Assembly (NCBI RefSeq): GCF_022317005.1
Contig: NZ_CP081006.1
Coordinates: 3,410,001 to 3,474,000 of the forward strand
DNA: 64,000 nt
Source: Mycobacterium sp. IDR2000157661
GTDB lineage: Bacteria > Actinomycetota > Actinomycetes > Mycobacteriales > Mycobacteriaceae
Direction: 5' to 3'
Shown here: piece after piece, positions 33,830 through 43,275 of the stretch
Position numbering within the stretch: position 1 is the first letter of the stretch
Layout of the letters: every line of letters starts with the position of its first letter
Made by a program: the position numbers and the translations under genes
The notes under the pieces: model-generated
The model's input: only the letters and a program-made list of their open reading frames with translations
The model's database searches: none
Told to the model about the DNA's origin: nothing

Positions 33830-34621
33830 ATGGTCGACAAGCCTGCGACAACCTCCGACGAGCCACGGGTTCGACGCTGGGAACGACACACCGAGTGGCC
33901 GCTGGCCGCCGTGGCGGTTGTCTTCCTGATCGTCTATTCGGTGGAGGTGCTGCTCCGGCCGCCCCAGCACATCGCCCAGGTGCTGAGCGCCGTCAACGCG
34001 GCGTTGTACCTGGCCTTCGTCGTGGACTACGTCGCGCGGCTGGTGCTGGCCGAGAGACGGACCCGGTGGTTCCTCCGGCACTTGTTCGACCTCGCCATCG
34101 TCGCGCTGCCGTTCCTGCGCCCGTTGCGACTGTTGCGGCTGGTCATCCTGTTCAAGACGCTGCATCGAGCGGTCGGGGACGCGATCCGAGGCCGCGTGAT
34201 CATGTACACCGTCTGCGCTTCGGTGCTGTTGATATACGTCGCCTCGCTGGCGGTGCTGGAGGCCGAGCGCTCGGACCCGAGGTCCGACATCACCAGCTTC
34301 GGACGGGCGCTGTGGTGGGCGATCACCACGGTGACCACCGTGGGCTACGGCGACCTGTCACCGGTCACGGTCACCGGACGGCTGGTGGCCGTACTCCTGA
34401 TGATCGGCGGAATCAGCCTGGTCGGTGTGGTCACCGCGACGCTGGCGTCGTGGATCGTGCAGCGGGTCGCCGAGGAGGACGACGCCAACCGCGCCGCGAC
34501 CGCGGCGCAGATCGAGGAGTTGCGCGCGGAGATCCGCCGGCTCGGCGGACATCTGCGCGAAGCGGGGTCCGTCGACGGGCAGAGCGAGCCTATGGTGAAC
34601 TCGCGATCGACCGGCGAGTGA
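33830..34621 (+). CDS. Small voltage-gated-like potassium channel
   Basis: ATG 33830 begins a 263-residue protein with six predicted helices. The S4-like segment R-P-L-R-L-L-R-L-V-I-L-F-K has basic residues every third position, as in KvAP-type voltage sensors. The pore loop W-A-I-T-T-V-T-T-V-G-Y-G-D contains the K+ selectivity filter. After S6 (G-G-I-S-L-V-G-V-V-T-A-T-L) the tail (A-Q-I-E-E-L-R-A-E-I-R-R-L) is likely a coiled coil for tetramerisation; there is no RCK domain. It should form a K+-selective tetrameric channel. No coregulated gene is obvious. Confidence 0.88.
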   Translation: MVDKPATTSDEPRVRRWERHTEWPLAAVAVVFLIVYSVEVLLRPPQHIAQVLSAVNAALYLAFVVDYVARLVLAERRTRWFLRHLFDLAIVALPFLRPLRLLRLVILFKTLHRAVGDAIRGRVIMYTVCASVLLIYVASLAVLEAERSDPRSDITSFGRALWWAITTVTTVGYGDLSPVTVTGRLVAVLLMIGGISLVGVVTATLASWIVQRVAEEDDANRAATAAQIEELRAEIRRLGGHLREAGSVDGQSEPMVNSRSTGE

Positions 34622-34633
34622 GGGGGATGCCGC

Positions 34634-35719
34634 GTGGCCATGGGTTCTGAGAAGCGGGTGGTCGTCTGGGGCACCGGTTTCGTCGGCAAGATGGTGATCC
34701 CCGAGATCGTCAGGCATCCGTTGTTCGAGTTGGTCGGCGTCGGGGTGAGCAGCCAGGACAAGGTCGGCCGGGACGTCGGCGAGATCTGCGGTCTGGACGC
34801 CGAAGTCGGCGTGACCGCCACCGACGACGTCGACGCCCTCATCGCGCTGAAGCCCGACGCGCTGGTGCACTACGGTCCGACCGCCAACCACGCCGAGGAC
34901 AACATCGCGGTGATCACGCGGTTCCTGCGGGCGGGCATCGACGTCTGCTCGACGGCGATGACGCCGTGGATCTGGCCCACCATGCACCTGAACCCGCCGG
35001 ACTGGATCGAACCGATCACGACGGCGTGCGAACTCGGGGAGTCCTCGTGTCTGACCACCGGCATCGACCCGGGCTTCGCCAACGACCTGTTCCCGATGAC
35101 GCTGATGGGCCTGTGCTCGGAGGTCCGCAAAGTCCGCGCTTCCGAACTGCTGGACTACACCAACTACTCCGGTGACTACGACCGGGAGATGGGCATCGGC
35201 AAGCCGCCCGAATACCGGCCGTTGCTGGAGAACCAGGACATTCTCGTCTTCGCGTGGGGCGCGACGGTTCCGATGATCGCCCACGCCGCGGGCATCATGC
35301 TCGACGAGATCACCACCACCTGGGAGAAGTGGGTGACGCCCACCGAGCGCACGACCGCCAAGGGCGTCATCGCGCCCGGCAACGTCGCCGCGGTGCGGTT
35401 CACCATCAACGGCGTGTACCGGGGCGAGACCCGGATCCAGCTCGAGCACGTCAACAGGATCGGCAACGACGCCGCCCCCGAGTGGCAGTCGGGCAGCCAG
35501 AACGACGTCTACCGGGTGGAGATCGAGGGCACACCGAGCATCACTCAGGAGACGGCGTTCCGGTTCACCGACGGGTCGGGACGCGACGCTGCCGCCGCGG
35601 GTTGCCTGGCGACCGGCCTGCGGGCACTCAACGCGGTCCCGGCCGTCAACGATCTCTCGCCGGGATGGGTCACCGCGCTGGATCTACCTCTGATTCCGGG
35701 CGCTGGCACAATTCGCTGA
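34634..35719 (+). CDS. NAD(P)-dependent dehydrogenase, dihydrodipicolinate-reductase-like fold
   Basis: GTG 34634 has AGGGGG 7 nt upstream. The 361-residue protein begins with a Rossmann motif V-V-V-W-G-T-G-F-V-G-K and continues with D-A-L-V-H-Y-G-P-T-A-N-H and T-T-G-I-D-P-G-F-A-N-D-L-F. These match the DapB-N-like proteins annotated in mycobacteria as NAD(P)H-dependent amine dehydrogenases; the nearest characterised relative I know is 2,4-diaminopentanoate dehydrogenase. No DapB substrate loop is visible, so it is not a lysine gene. Physiological substrate unknown. Confidence 0.77.
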   Translation: MAMGSEKRVVVWGTGFVGKMVIPEIVRHPLFELVGVGVSSQDKVGRDVGEICGLDAEVGVTATDDVDALIALKPDALVHYGPTANHAEDNIAVITRFLRAGIDVCSTAMTPWIWPTMHLNPPDWIEPITTACELGESSCLTTGIDPGFANDLFPMTLMGLCSEVRKVRASELLDYTNYSGDYDREMGIGKPPEYRPLLENQDILVFAWGATVPMIAHAAGIMLDEITTTWEKWVTPTERTTAKGVIAPGNVAAVRFTINGVYRGETRIQLEHVNRIGNDAAPEWQSGSQNDVYRVEIEGTPSITQETAFRFTDGSGRDAAAAGCLATGLRALNAVPAVNDLSPGWVTALDLPLIPGAGTIR

Positions 35720-35781
35720 GTAACGCGAGCGCCACCCGGTGAGATGCACTACGGGAAGGGCTCCCTTCGAGACGGGACGAG

Positions 35782-37578
35782 ATGGCTGACGGGGTCGGGC
35801 TGTCGGTTGGTGCCACCAACCTGGCGGCCGTCGTGGTGGGTAGGACCGCGCTGATGCGGTCGCCGGTGCTGACGCGCTTCGCGCACCGGCCGCCCGAGGT
35901 CGGCGTGCCGAGCCAGAACCCCAACCTCAACGAGCGCGGGCTGATCCTGACCGACTTCGTCGACCGCGTCGGCGACCCCGTCGGCATCGTCGCCGCCGAC
36001 GGGTCCACCCACCGCGCCGATGCGGTGCTCGCCGACGCGTTGCTGGCGATGCTCGTCGCGGTCGGCGGGGGGCGGCCACCAGCCGGGCCGGTGGCGGTCA
36101 CCCACCCCGCGCACTGGCGCCCGGCCGCGATTGAGGCGTTGCGCGGCGCGCTGGCCGACAAGCCGGAGTTCGGGAGTGGCAAGGCCGTACCGGTCGTGTC
36201 GGACGCCACGGCGGCGTTGACCGCCCTGCAGGACGAACCCGGCCTGCCCACCCGCGGGATCGTCGCCCTGTGCGACTTCGGTGGCACCGGATCGGCCATC
36301 ACCCTGGTCGATGCCGGCAACGGGTTCGCTGCCATCGCTCCGACCGTCCGGCACACCGATCTGTCCGGCGACCTGGTCGATCAGGCGCTGTTGACCCACG
36401 TCATCGAGGACCTGTCCGCGGCAGGCACGATCGATCTGTCCGGCACGTCGGCGATCGGGTCGCTGTCCCGGCTGCGTGCGCAGTGCCGCGGCGCCAAGGA
36501 ACGGCTGTCCACCGCCGGGTTCACCACCCTGGTGGCCGACCTGCCCGGGCGCCGCAGCGACGTGCGGCTGACCCGGACCGAACTCGACGATGTCATCCGG
36601 CAACCGCTGGCCGACTTCGCCGATACGGTAGCGGACACGTTGCACCGCAACGGTATTCGCGGCGCCGACCTGAGCGCGGTCGCGTCGGTCGGTGGTGGGG
36701 CGCTGATCCCCATCATCACCACCACGCTGTCCGAGCGGTTCCGGGTGCCGGTGATCACCAACGGTCAACCGGATCTGGCCGCCGCGATCGGTGGCGGGCT
36801 GGCCGCCGTGCGCGGCACGGTCGAAGAGGGCATGACGGCGCTGTCGGCGGCGCCCGGTGTCGCGGCGGCCGCCGCTGCGGCTACCGCGATGGCGCCCGAG
36901 GTCCCCCCTCCCGACGAGGTGGCCCAGTCCGGCAGTTTCAACGCCCTGGCCTGGTCGGACGCCGACGACGTGCCCGACGTCGCGCCGACCGATCCGTACG
37001 ACTACTCCGCGCCGGGGGCCGGCGGCGCGGCCGATGTCCGGCCGCAGATGCATTTCGGCGACGACTCGTGGCACGAAGTGCCGCCGCGCGCTGTCCCGTG
37101 GTATCGCAATCCGGCGGTGGCGATGGGCGCCGGGGTGCTCACGGTGCTGGTGGCGCTGATCGCCGCGGTGGTGTGGGTGATGAGCGACGACAGCCTTCCG
37201 GCGCCCGCGTCGACAACAGCGCCGCCGATCACCGCGACGCCACGGCCCGCGACCCCCGCGCAGTCACCGGACGTTCCGCCGCCCGCCACGCAGGCACCGC
37301 CGCCGCGCACCGTCTATCAGGCGCCCCCACCCGCGACGCAGACGAGGACCGCGCCCCCGTCGTCTCCCGAACCGCCACCTCCACCGCCCCCGTCGTCCGA
37401 GCCGCCCCCGCCGCCCCCGCCGCCCCCGACGTCGGAGCCGCCCCCGCCGCCTCCGACCTCCGAGCCGCCGCCCACCACGCAGCCGCCGCCGTGGAGTCCG
37501 ACGGCGCCGTATCCGACGATCCCGGGGCTGCCGTGGGTGCCTGCGCCGCAGCTACCTGGTCAACCACCGGGTCCGTGA
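35782..37578 (+). CDS. Hsp70-like ATPase domain fused to membrane helix and proline-rich exterior
   Basis: A 598-residue protein. The first ~350 residues resemble an Hsp70/actin-fold ATPase: G-L-S-V-G-A-T-N-L-A (phosphate 1), A-L-C-D-F-G-G-T-G-S-A (phosphate 2) and V-A-S-V-G-G-G-A-L-I-P (adenosine motif). There is no substrate-binding domain. Instead an acidic linker, one membrane helix (about 445-468, V-A-M-G-A-G-V-L-T-V-L-V-A-L) and ~130 extracytoplasmic residues dominated by Pro and Ser follow. The ATPase would be cytoplasmic and the tail in the wall. Such proteins are seen in mycobacteria with unknown function; a wall-signal or export role is plausible. Confidence 0.8.
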   Translation: MADGVGLSVGATNLAAVVVGRTALMRSPVLTRFAHRPPEVGVPSQNPNLNERGLILTDFVDRVGDPVGIVAADGSTHRADAVLADALLAMLVAVGGGRPPAGPVAVTHPAHWRPAAIEALRGALADKPEFGSGKAVPVVSDATAALTALQDEPGLPTRGIVALCDFGGTGSAITLVDAGNGFAAIAPTVRHTDLSGDLVDQALLTHVIEDLSAAGTIDLSGTSAIGSLSRLRAQCRGAKERLSTAGFTTLVADLPGRRSDVRLTRTELDDVIRQPLADFADTVADTLHRNGIRGADLSAVASVGGGALIPIITTTLSERFRVPVITNGQPDLAAAIGGGLAAVRGTVEEGMTALSAAPGVAAAAAAATAMAPEVPPPDEVAQSGSFNALAWSDADDVPDVAPTDPYDYSAPGAGGAADVRPQMHFGDDSWHEVPPRAVPWYRNPAVAMGAGVLTVLVALIAAVVWVMSDDSLPAPASTTAPPITATPRPATPAQSPDVPPPATQAPPPRTVYQAPPPATQTRTAPPSSPEPPPPPPPSSEPPPPPPPPPTSEPPPPPPTSEPPPTTQPPPWSPTAPYPTIPGLPWVPAPQLPGQPPGP

Positions 37579-37603
37579 GGTCGACGCGGCCTACGCTGAC
37601 GCC

Positions 37604-39385
37604 ATGGCGCAGACCGACGGCTTGCTGTTCAACCCGAATACCTACGATCCGCAGCAGTTCGACGCGGTGACCCGCCGGTTGCTGCGGGCCACCATCGACT
37701 GGTTCGAGGGTCGGGGTAAGAAGCGTCTCCTCGACGACGACCTGACCGCGCAGTGGCCCGCCGACTTCCTCGAGTTCGTCAAGCGGGAGAAGCTGTTCGC
37801 CGCGTTCCTCACGCCATCGGAATTCGCCGGTGTGGAACCGGAAGACGGGCCGGCCAAGCGCTGGGACGCGGCGCGCAACGCCGCACTCTCCGAGATCCTC
37901 GGGTTCTACGGCCTGACGTACTGGTACATCGAGCAGGTCACTATCCTTGGCCTCGGCCCGATCTGGCAGAGCGACAACGAAGCGGCCAAGCGCAGGGCGG
38001 CCCGCGACCTCGAGGCCGGGCACGTGATGGCCTTCGGACTTTCTGAACGTGAGCACGGCGCCGACGTCTACAGCACCGACATGGTGCTCACCCCCGCGAG
38101 CGAGCAGGACCGCGCCGACGGCATCCTGTACCGCGCATCGGGGGAGAAGTACTACATCGGCAACGGAAACGTGGCCAGCATGGTGTCGACGTTCGGGCGC
38201 CGGGGCGACGTCGACGGCAGTTCAGAAAAAGAGAAGGCATACGTCTTCTTCGTCGCCGACAGCCAGCACCCCAACTACCAGTTGATCGACAACCTGGTGC
38301 ACATGCAGATCTACGTCAGCACGTTTCGGCTGCAGGACTACCCGGTGCGTGAGCAGGACATCCTGCACACCGGCGAACAGGCCTTCGCCGCCGCGCTCAA
38401 CACCGTCAACGTCGGCAAGTTCAACCTGTGCACCTGCACCATCGGCATGACGGAACATGCGTTCTACGAGGCCATAACGCATGCGCACAACCGCATTCTC
38501 TACGGTCGACCGGTCACCGACTTCGGCCATGTCCGTGCGAATTTCGTCGAAGCCTATGCCCGGCTCGTGGCGATGAAACTGTTCAGCCAGCGTGCCGTCG
38601 ACTACTTCCGCAGCGCCGGTCTCGACGACCGCCGCTACCTGTTGTTCAACCCGATGACGAAGGCCAAGGTCACCATGGAGGGCGAAACGGTGGTGCGACT
38701 GCTGCATGACGTCATCGCCGCCAAGGGGTACGAGAAGGACACCATGTTCCGCGAGGTCGCCCAACTCATCGGCACCTTGCCGCGGCTGGAGGGCACGGTG
38801 CACGTGAACGTCGGCCTGATGCTGAAGTTCATGCCCAACTACATGTTCAACCCCAAGGCTTACCCGCCGGTGCCGACCCGCGACGACGCGGCCGACGACA
38901 CGTTCTTCTGGCACCAGGGTCCCACCCGCGGCGCGGCCAAGGTGCAGTTCGCCGACTGGTCACCGGTCTACGAGACCTACGCCCACATCCCCAACGTCGC
39001 GCGCTTCTACGAGCAGGCGCAGGCGTTCCGCACCCTGCTCAGCGCCGCGGCGCCGGACGCGGCCCAGCAGAAGGATCTCGACTTCATGCTGGTGGTCGGC
39101 CACCTCTTCTCCTTGATCGTCTACGGTCAGCTGATCCTCGAGCAGGCCGAGCTGACGCTGCTGGGCTCCGAAGGCGGGCAGGACATCGTCGACGAGATAT
39201 TCGACTTCCAGATCCGCGACTTCAACGCCTATGCCGTGGCGCTGCACGGCATGCCGAGTTCCACGATCGCCCAGCAGGAGTGGGCCCTCGAGGCGGTGTG
39301 CAAGCCGGTCTGCGATGTCGACCGGTTCGACCGGGTGTGGCAGCGGGTGCAGGCCTACGACGGCGCTTACGAGATGCGGCCCTGA
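37604..39385 (+). CDS. Large acyl-CoA dehydrogenase family protein
   Basis: A 593-residue acyl-CoA dehydrogenase/oxidase-type protein, longer than the usual 380-430 residues. The FAD-contact strand reads A-F-G-L-S-E-R-E-H-G-A-D, with the next strand Y-I-G-N-G-N. The helical C-terminal domain has I-L-Y-G-R-P-V-T-D-F and an extra ~150-residue helical extension. That size fits long FadE proteins such as FadE5 or acyl-CoA oxidases. The start ATG 37604 lies 25 bp after the Hsp70-like gene. It probably oxidises a long or branched acyl-CoA; the exact substrate is unknown. Confidence 0.82.
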   Translation: MAQTDGLLFNPNTYDPQQFDAVTRRLLRATIDWFEGRGKKRLLDDDLTAQWPADFLEFVKREKLFAAFLTPSEFAGVEPEDGPAKRWDAARNAALSEILGFYGLTYWYIEQVTILGLGPIWQSDNEAAKRRAARDLEAGHVMAFGLSEREHGADVYSTDMVLTPASEQDRADGILYRASGEKYYIGNGNVASMVSTFGRRGDVDGSSEKEKAYVFFVADSQHPNYQLIDNLVHMQIYVSTFRLQDYPVREQDILHTGEQAFAAALNTVNVGKFNLCTCTIGMTEHAFYEAITHAHNRILYGRPVTDFGHVRANFVEAYARLVAMKLFSQRAVDYFRSAGLDDRRYLLFNPMTKAKVTMEGETVVRLLHDVIAAKGYEKDTMFREVAQLIGTLPRLEGTVHVNVGLMLKFMPNYMFNPKAYPPVPTRDDAADDTFFWHQGPTRGAAKVQFADWSPVYETYAHIPNVARFYEQAQAFRTLLSAAAPDAAQQKDLDFMLVVGHLFSLIVYGQLILEQAELTLLGSEGGQDIVDEIFDFQIRDFNAYAVALHGMPSSTIAQQEWALEAVCKPVCDVDRFDRVWQRVQAYDGAYEMRP

Positions 39386-39416
39386 CGCCGCCTCCCGGTC
39401 ACCGTCGAGGGCGACG

Positions 39417-40508
39417 TCAAGAACGCGCCTTGGGCCGCTTGACCAGCACGACGTGCGCCATCGGGATGTGCATCTGCTCCGGCGCCGCGGCCAGCCGGGC
39501 GGCCAGTCCGGCCTCGAGACGGTCGAAGAGTTCCGTCGTGCGGTGCCCGGTCTCGTCGCCGTCGAGCCCGGCGGCCAGCGCGGGGAACACCGACGCCCGG
39601 CAGAAGGTCGCCCACTGCCGGCCGAAAGCCGTTGCATCCCCGTCCTTCTGATAGCTGTTCCAGTAACGGTCCTCGGCGTCGAACACCTCGAGATGCTCGA
39701 TCTCCAGCTGTTCGAACCGGCCCTTGGGTGCGAAGGGTGCGAGAAAGTCCGCCTTGCGCCGGCCCACCGTGGGGATGGACATCCGGTGCAACTCCTCGGC
39801 GGTCACCAGGCTTTGGGCCGCCAGTTCGTCGAGGGTCTCCGTCAACGCGCCCAGCAGCGGACGGAAGCCGGCCTCGCCGTCGTCGTCGACCGCCATCGTC
39901 ATCACCACCATGCGGCCGTCCTTGCACAGTTCACGGCCGCGGTAGGCGACGAACTCGTGCCAGTCGTGAGCGGCCTGCCTGGCGTAGGCGGCGCGGGCGT
40001 TCTCGTCGGCGCTGTAGGCGACCTGCACATGGTCGGGCACCGGCTGGGGAACCTGGCTGAGCCAGTGGATGGCCCATGAGCTCCAGCCCAGGTGGACGCT
40101 GTTGGACGGCACGATCTGGTTGTAGAACGAGCGGCCAACCGCCGAGGCGAAGGCAGCCTGGTCTTTCTGCAGATAGCTGTCCGGGTCTTCGGTGAGGGTG
40201 TTGAACATCGCGGTGAAGTCGTTGTCGGGCACATCGGTGTGCACCACCAGCACCGAGTGGTCTGCACGAGTTCGCTTGCGCAGCACGGCGATAGCGGCAC
40301 ACACCGGCATCAGCGAATTGTGGCCGGTCGCCGCTCCGTAGTCGGCGATCACGATCGGCTGTGGTGGTGAGGGCAGCGGTACGACGGCCGCGGCCTGCTC
40401 GAACAGGGCGATCGCGGGTTGCAGACCGGCGGCCTGCAACCGCGTGCTGGCGGTGTACGACCCACTGTCCATCGGTTCGGGCCGCACGACGATGCTGGAC
40501 TCTGGCAT
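39417..40508 (-). CDS. SAM-dependent carboxyl methyltransferase, SABATH-like
   Basis: ATG 40508 has GGAGG 5 nt upstream; the frame beyond it is non-homologous. The 363-residue product has the SABATH order: G-S-Y-T-A-S-T-R-L-Q near the N-terminus, SAM motif V-I-A-D-Y-G-A-A-T-G-H-N-S, H-T-D-V-P-D-N-D-F-T-A-M-F-N-T-L, and S-S-W-A-I-H-W-L-S. Plant SABATH enzymes methylate carboxyl groups of salicylate, jasmonate or gibberellins. A mycobacterial fatty-acid O-methyltransferase of similar type is known to me, so fatty or aromatic acid methyl esters are likely products. It is divergent from the SHOCT protein gene. Confidence 0.82.
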   Translation of the reverse strand: MPESSIVVRPEPMDSGSYTASTRLQAAGLQPAIALFEQAAAVVPLPSPPQPIVIADYGAATGHNSLMPVCAAIAVLRKRTRADHSVLVVHTDVPDNDFTAMFNTLTEDPDSYLQKDQAAFASAVGRSFYNQIVPSNSVHLGWSSWAIHWLSQVPQPVPDHVQVAYSADENARAAYARQAAHDWHEFVAYRGRELCKDGRMVVMTMAVDDDGEAGFRPLLGALTETLDELAAQSLVTAEELHRMSIPTVGRRKADFLAPFAPKGRFEQLEIEHLEVFDAEDRYWNSYQKDGDATAFGRQWATFCRASVFPALAAGLDGDETGHRTTELFDRLEAGLAARLAAAPEQMHIPMAHVVLVKRPKARS

Positions 40509-40659
40509 CGCGACCTCCGTGACGTGCGGGCAAACCAATCGGTCGTCTTCGACGGTAGTCCTCGCGCCGGCCGTGCGCTGCCGCAGGCGGGCCCCGGGGG
40601 ACCGCGCATCCGCGGCAATGACGCGCCGACGGCTGTCCAGTCGTGACAAAATCCGGCGC

Positions 40660-41400
40660 ATGAGCGGAAGGGTCGCCTCGCGCGTCGCCGTCGTCGCAGC
40701 CGTCCTGACTCTGGTCGTCGCGCTCGTCGGGTTCGTCGTCACACTGGTGCTCAACGCCTTCGTTCTCGACGAGTACGACGCCTACGGCGAGGTGCCCATC
40801 CCCGGAAGTGCCGACCTCGAACTGCCGGCGGGCGAGGTGACCGTCAGTTTCCACACCATGATCACAGGGCGGTCGAGCAGCGGGTTCCCGATCCCGTCGC
40901 TCAGCGTCAACATCGAGCCGCCCGCCGGGGCGGCCGATCCGGTGGTCACCGAAAGCCTCAGCGGCACAACGACTGTCAACAGCGATCTGCACGTGCGGGT
41001 ATGGGTGGTCGAGATCGCGGAGGCGGGGTCGTATCGCGTCTCGACGGACGGGGAGGTGGGCGGCTACATCCAGCCGTCCCTGGCGTTCGGCCGCGACGGC
41101 TCCCGCGGCTGGCTGCCATGGTTGTTCGGCGGGTTGGCCGCGGTGGGCATTGTGGCGCTGGTGGGCGCGCTGATCTGGTCGGCGCGCGCCGGTAGGAAGG
41201 CCAGACCGCTGGCACCGCACGAGCTGCTGGCCGTCGACGGGCCGACCCTGCAGTCGGCGTCCACGGTCTCGGCCGGCGCCGTCCCGGACGACCAGGCGAT
41301 CCGGCTCGAGCAGCTCAGGCGGTTGGCGGCGCTGCGGGATTCGGGTGCGCTCACCGCCGACGAATTCGAGGCCGAGAAGCGCCGCATCCTCAGGACGTAG
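40660..41400 (+). CDS. Two-helix membrane protein with C-terminal SHOCT domain
   Basis: ATG 40660 starts a 246-residue protein. One helix lies at about 8-30 (V-A-V-V-A-A-V-L-T-L-V-V-A-L-V), then a ~110-residue extracytoplasmic beta-rich domain, and a second helix at about 148-170 (W-L-P-W-L-F-G-G-L-A-A-V-G-I). The last 35 residues form a SHOCT motif: L-E-Q-L-R-R-L-A-A-L-R-D-S-G-A-L-T, then E-F-E. SHOCT is a short oligomerisation helix pair common at protein ends. Function unknown. It is convergent with the metallo-hydrolase gene. Confidence 0.8.
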   Translation: MSGRVASRVAVVAAVLTLVVALVGFVVTLVLNAFVLDEYDAYGEVPIPGSADLELPAGEVTVSFHTMITGRSSSGFPIPSLSVNIEPPAGAADPVVTESLSGTTTVNSDLHVRVWVVEIAEAGSYRVSTDGEVGGYIQPSLAFGRDGSRGWLPWLFGGLAAVGIVALVGALIWSARAGRKARPLAPHELLAVDGPTLQSASTVSAGAVPDDQAIRLEQLRRLAALRDSGALTADEFEAEKRRILRT

Positions 41401-41418
41401 GGCTCCGGGCAAGGATGG

Positions 41419-42045
41419 CTAGTGGCCGCGGGCGACCCAGTCGTCGTAGTTGACGATCTCGTCGCCGATTGTGGTCGAGTCGCCGTGGCCGGTGTAGACC
41501 ACCGTGTCGCCGGGCAGCCTGCCGAGTCGGCCCGAGATCGACTCGAGGATGGTGGGGAAGTCCGAGTAGGACCGACCCGTCGCGCCGGGCCCACCCTGGA
41601 ACAGCGTGTCGCCGCTGAACACCGCGTTGAGCTCGGGGGCATGCCAGCACACCGAGCCCGGCGAATGGCCCGGCGTGTGCAGCGCCCGCAATTCGGTCCC
41701 CGCCACGCGCAGCGTTTCTCCGTCGGAGACGGTGCGGAACTCCTTCTCGGGGTGCGTCATCCGCCAGAGCACGTCGTCGGCGGGATGCAACAGCACCGGT
41801 GCGTCGAGCGCGTCACCGAGCTCGGGTGCGACGGTGACGTGGTCGTTGTGGCCGTGCGTGCACACGACCGCGACGACGTGGCGTCCGCCGACCGCGTTGA
41901 CGATCGGGCCCGCGTCGTGAGCGGCGTCGAACACCACCACTTCGGAGTCGTCGCCGACGATCCAGATGTTGTTGTCGACTTCCCAACTGCCGCCGTCGAG
42001 TTCGAATGTCCCGTGGGTGACGACGCGCTGAATGGGTCCACTCAC
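41419..42045 (-). CDS. Metallo-beta-lactamase-fold hydrolase linked to mscR
   Basis: A 208-residue MBL-fold protein with T-H-G-H-N-D-H-V (the H-x-H-x-D-H zinc motif), then [21 protein letters not shown] and a final T-G-H-G-D motif, as in glyoxalase-II-type thioesterases. GTG 42045 overlaps the mscR stop (GTGA), so the two are coupled. As in Rv2260 next to Rv2259, it probably hydrolyses the S-formyl-mycothiol or related thioester made by MscR. That assignment rests on context. Confidence 0.88.
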   Translation of the reverse strand: MSGPIQRVVTHGTFELDGGSWEVDNNIWIVGDDSEVVVFDAAHDAGPIVNAVGGRHVVAVVCTHGHNDHVTVAPELGDALDAPVLLHPADDVLWRMTHPEKEFRTVSDGETLRVAGTELRALHTPGHSPGSVCWHAPELNAVFSGDTLFQGGPGATGRSYSDFPTILESISGRLGRLPGDTVVYTGHGDSTTIGDEIVNYDDWVARGH

Positions 42046-43136
42046 AACAGCACCACCGATCGCAACACGTCACCGCCGTGCATCTTGTGGAACGCCTCCT
42101 CGACACCGTCGATGCCGATGCGCTCGGTCACGAACCGCTCCAGTGGCAGGCGGCCCTGCAGATACAGGTCGATGAGGGTGGGGAAGTCGCGTTCGGGCAG
42201 GCAGTCGCCGTACCACGACGACTTCAGCGACCCGCCCCTTGAAAAGAAGTCGATCAGCGGCATCTCCAGCGTCATATCCGGTGTCGGCACGCCCACCAGC
42301 ACAACGGTGCCCGCCAGGTCGCGGGCGTAGAACGCCTGTTTCCAGGTCTCCGGGCGCCCGACGGCGTCGATGACCACGTCGACTCCGAAACCGTCGGTGA
42401 GGTCCTGAATCGTCTCCACCAATTCTTCCTCGGTGAGTCCGCCGCTGTTGACGGTGTGGGTGGCGCCGAAGTCGCAGGCCCAGTCGAGCTTGCGGTCGTC
42501 GGTGTCCACGGCGATGATGCGCCTGGCTCCGACCAGTCGTGCCCCGGCGATCGCGGCGTCGCCGACCCCGCCGCAGCCGATCACGGCGACCGTGTCGTCG
42601 CGCCCCACCACACCGGTGTTGACCGCGGCGCCCAAGCCTGCCATCACCCCGCAGCCCAGTAATCCGGCCACCGCCGCGTCGGCCGCCGAATCGACCAAGG
42701 TGGCTTGGCCCTCGTGCACCAGCGTCTTATCGGCGAATGCGCCGATGCCCAGCGCGGGCGTCAACTCCGTACCGTCGGTCAGAGTCATCTTCTGCGCCGC
42801 GTTGTGGGTGTCGAAGCACAGATGCGGGCGCCCCCGCTTGCACGCGCGGCACTGACCGCACACCGCGCGCCAGTTCAGGATCACGAAGTCGCCCGGTTCG
42901 ACGCTGGTCACACCGGCACCGACGGACTCGACGGTGCCCGCGGCCTCGTGTCCGAGCAGGAACGGGAAGTCGTCGTTGATGCCCCCTTCCCGGTAGGTCA
43001 GATCGGTATGGCAGACGCCGCAGGCGGTCACGTCGACCACTACCTCGCCGGGACCGGGATCGGGGACGACGACGTCCACGACTTCGACGGGTTCGCCCTT
43101 CTTGCGTGAGATCACACCGCGCACCGTTTGGCTCAT
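42042..43136 (-). CDS. mscR: S-nitrosomycothiol reductase / mycothiol-dependent formaldehyde dehydrogenase
   Basis: A 364-residue zinc-dependent class III-type alcohol dehydrogenase. The catalytic zinc motif is [10 protein letters not shown] with G-H-E-A-A-G. The structural zinc cluster is [15 protein letters not shown], and the NAD motif is V-I-G-C-G-G-V-G. It matches MscR/AdhE2 (Rv2259), which oxidises S-hydroxymethyl-mycothiol and reduces S-nitrosomycothiol, so it protects against formaldehyde and nitric oxide. It is coupled to the MBL hydrolase. A TAGGTT box 6 nt before ATG 43136 suggests a leaderless transcript. Confidence 0.9.
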   Translation of the reverse strand: MSQTVRGVISRKKGEPVEVVDVVVPDPGPGEVVVDVTACGVCHTDLTYREGGINDDFPFLLGHEAAGTVESVGAGVTSVEPGDFVILNWRAVCGQCRACKRGRPHLCFDTHNAAQKMTLTDGTELTPALGIGAFADKTLVHEGQATLVDSAADAAVAGLLGCGVMAGLGAAVNTGVVGRDDTVAVIGCGGVGDAAIAGARLVGARRIIAVDTDDRKLDWACDFGATHTVNSGGLTEEELVETIQDLTDGFGVDVVIDAVGRPETWKQAFYARDLAGTVVLVGVPTPDMTLEMPLIDFFSRGGSLKSSWYGDCLPERDFPTLIDLYLQGRLPLERFVTERIGIDGVEEAFHKMHGGDVLRSVVLL

Positions 43137-43142
43137 GCGTCC

Positions 43143-43148
43143 AACCTA
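43143..43148 (-). promoter_or_regulatory. Candidate leaderless -10 box of mscR
   Basis: On the minus strand TAGGTT is followed by the 6-nt spacer GGACGC and ATG 43136, the same geometry as at tldD. No ribosome-binding site is visible. Inferred from spacing only. Confidence 0.45.
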
Positions 43149-43275
43149 ATGGGTGAGCACTGAGTTGGAATAGTGTCCATACCGATGTCCGGAAGCCGTC
43201 GGGCCGACTTTCCGGCAAGCCTGGCCAACGCTGCGGTGAACCCGGCGACCCAGAGGTACCGTTGTTCCCAGTGAC

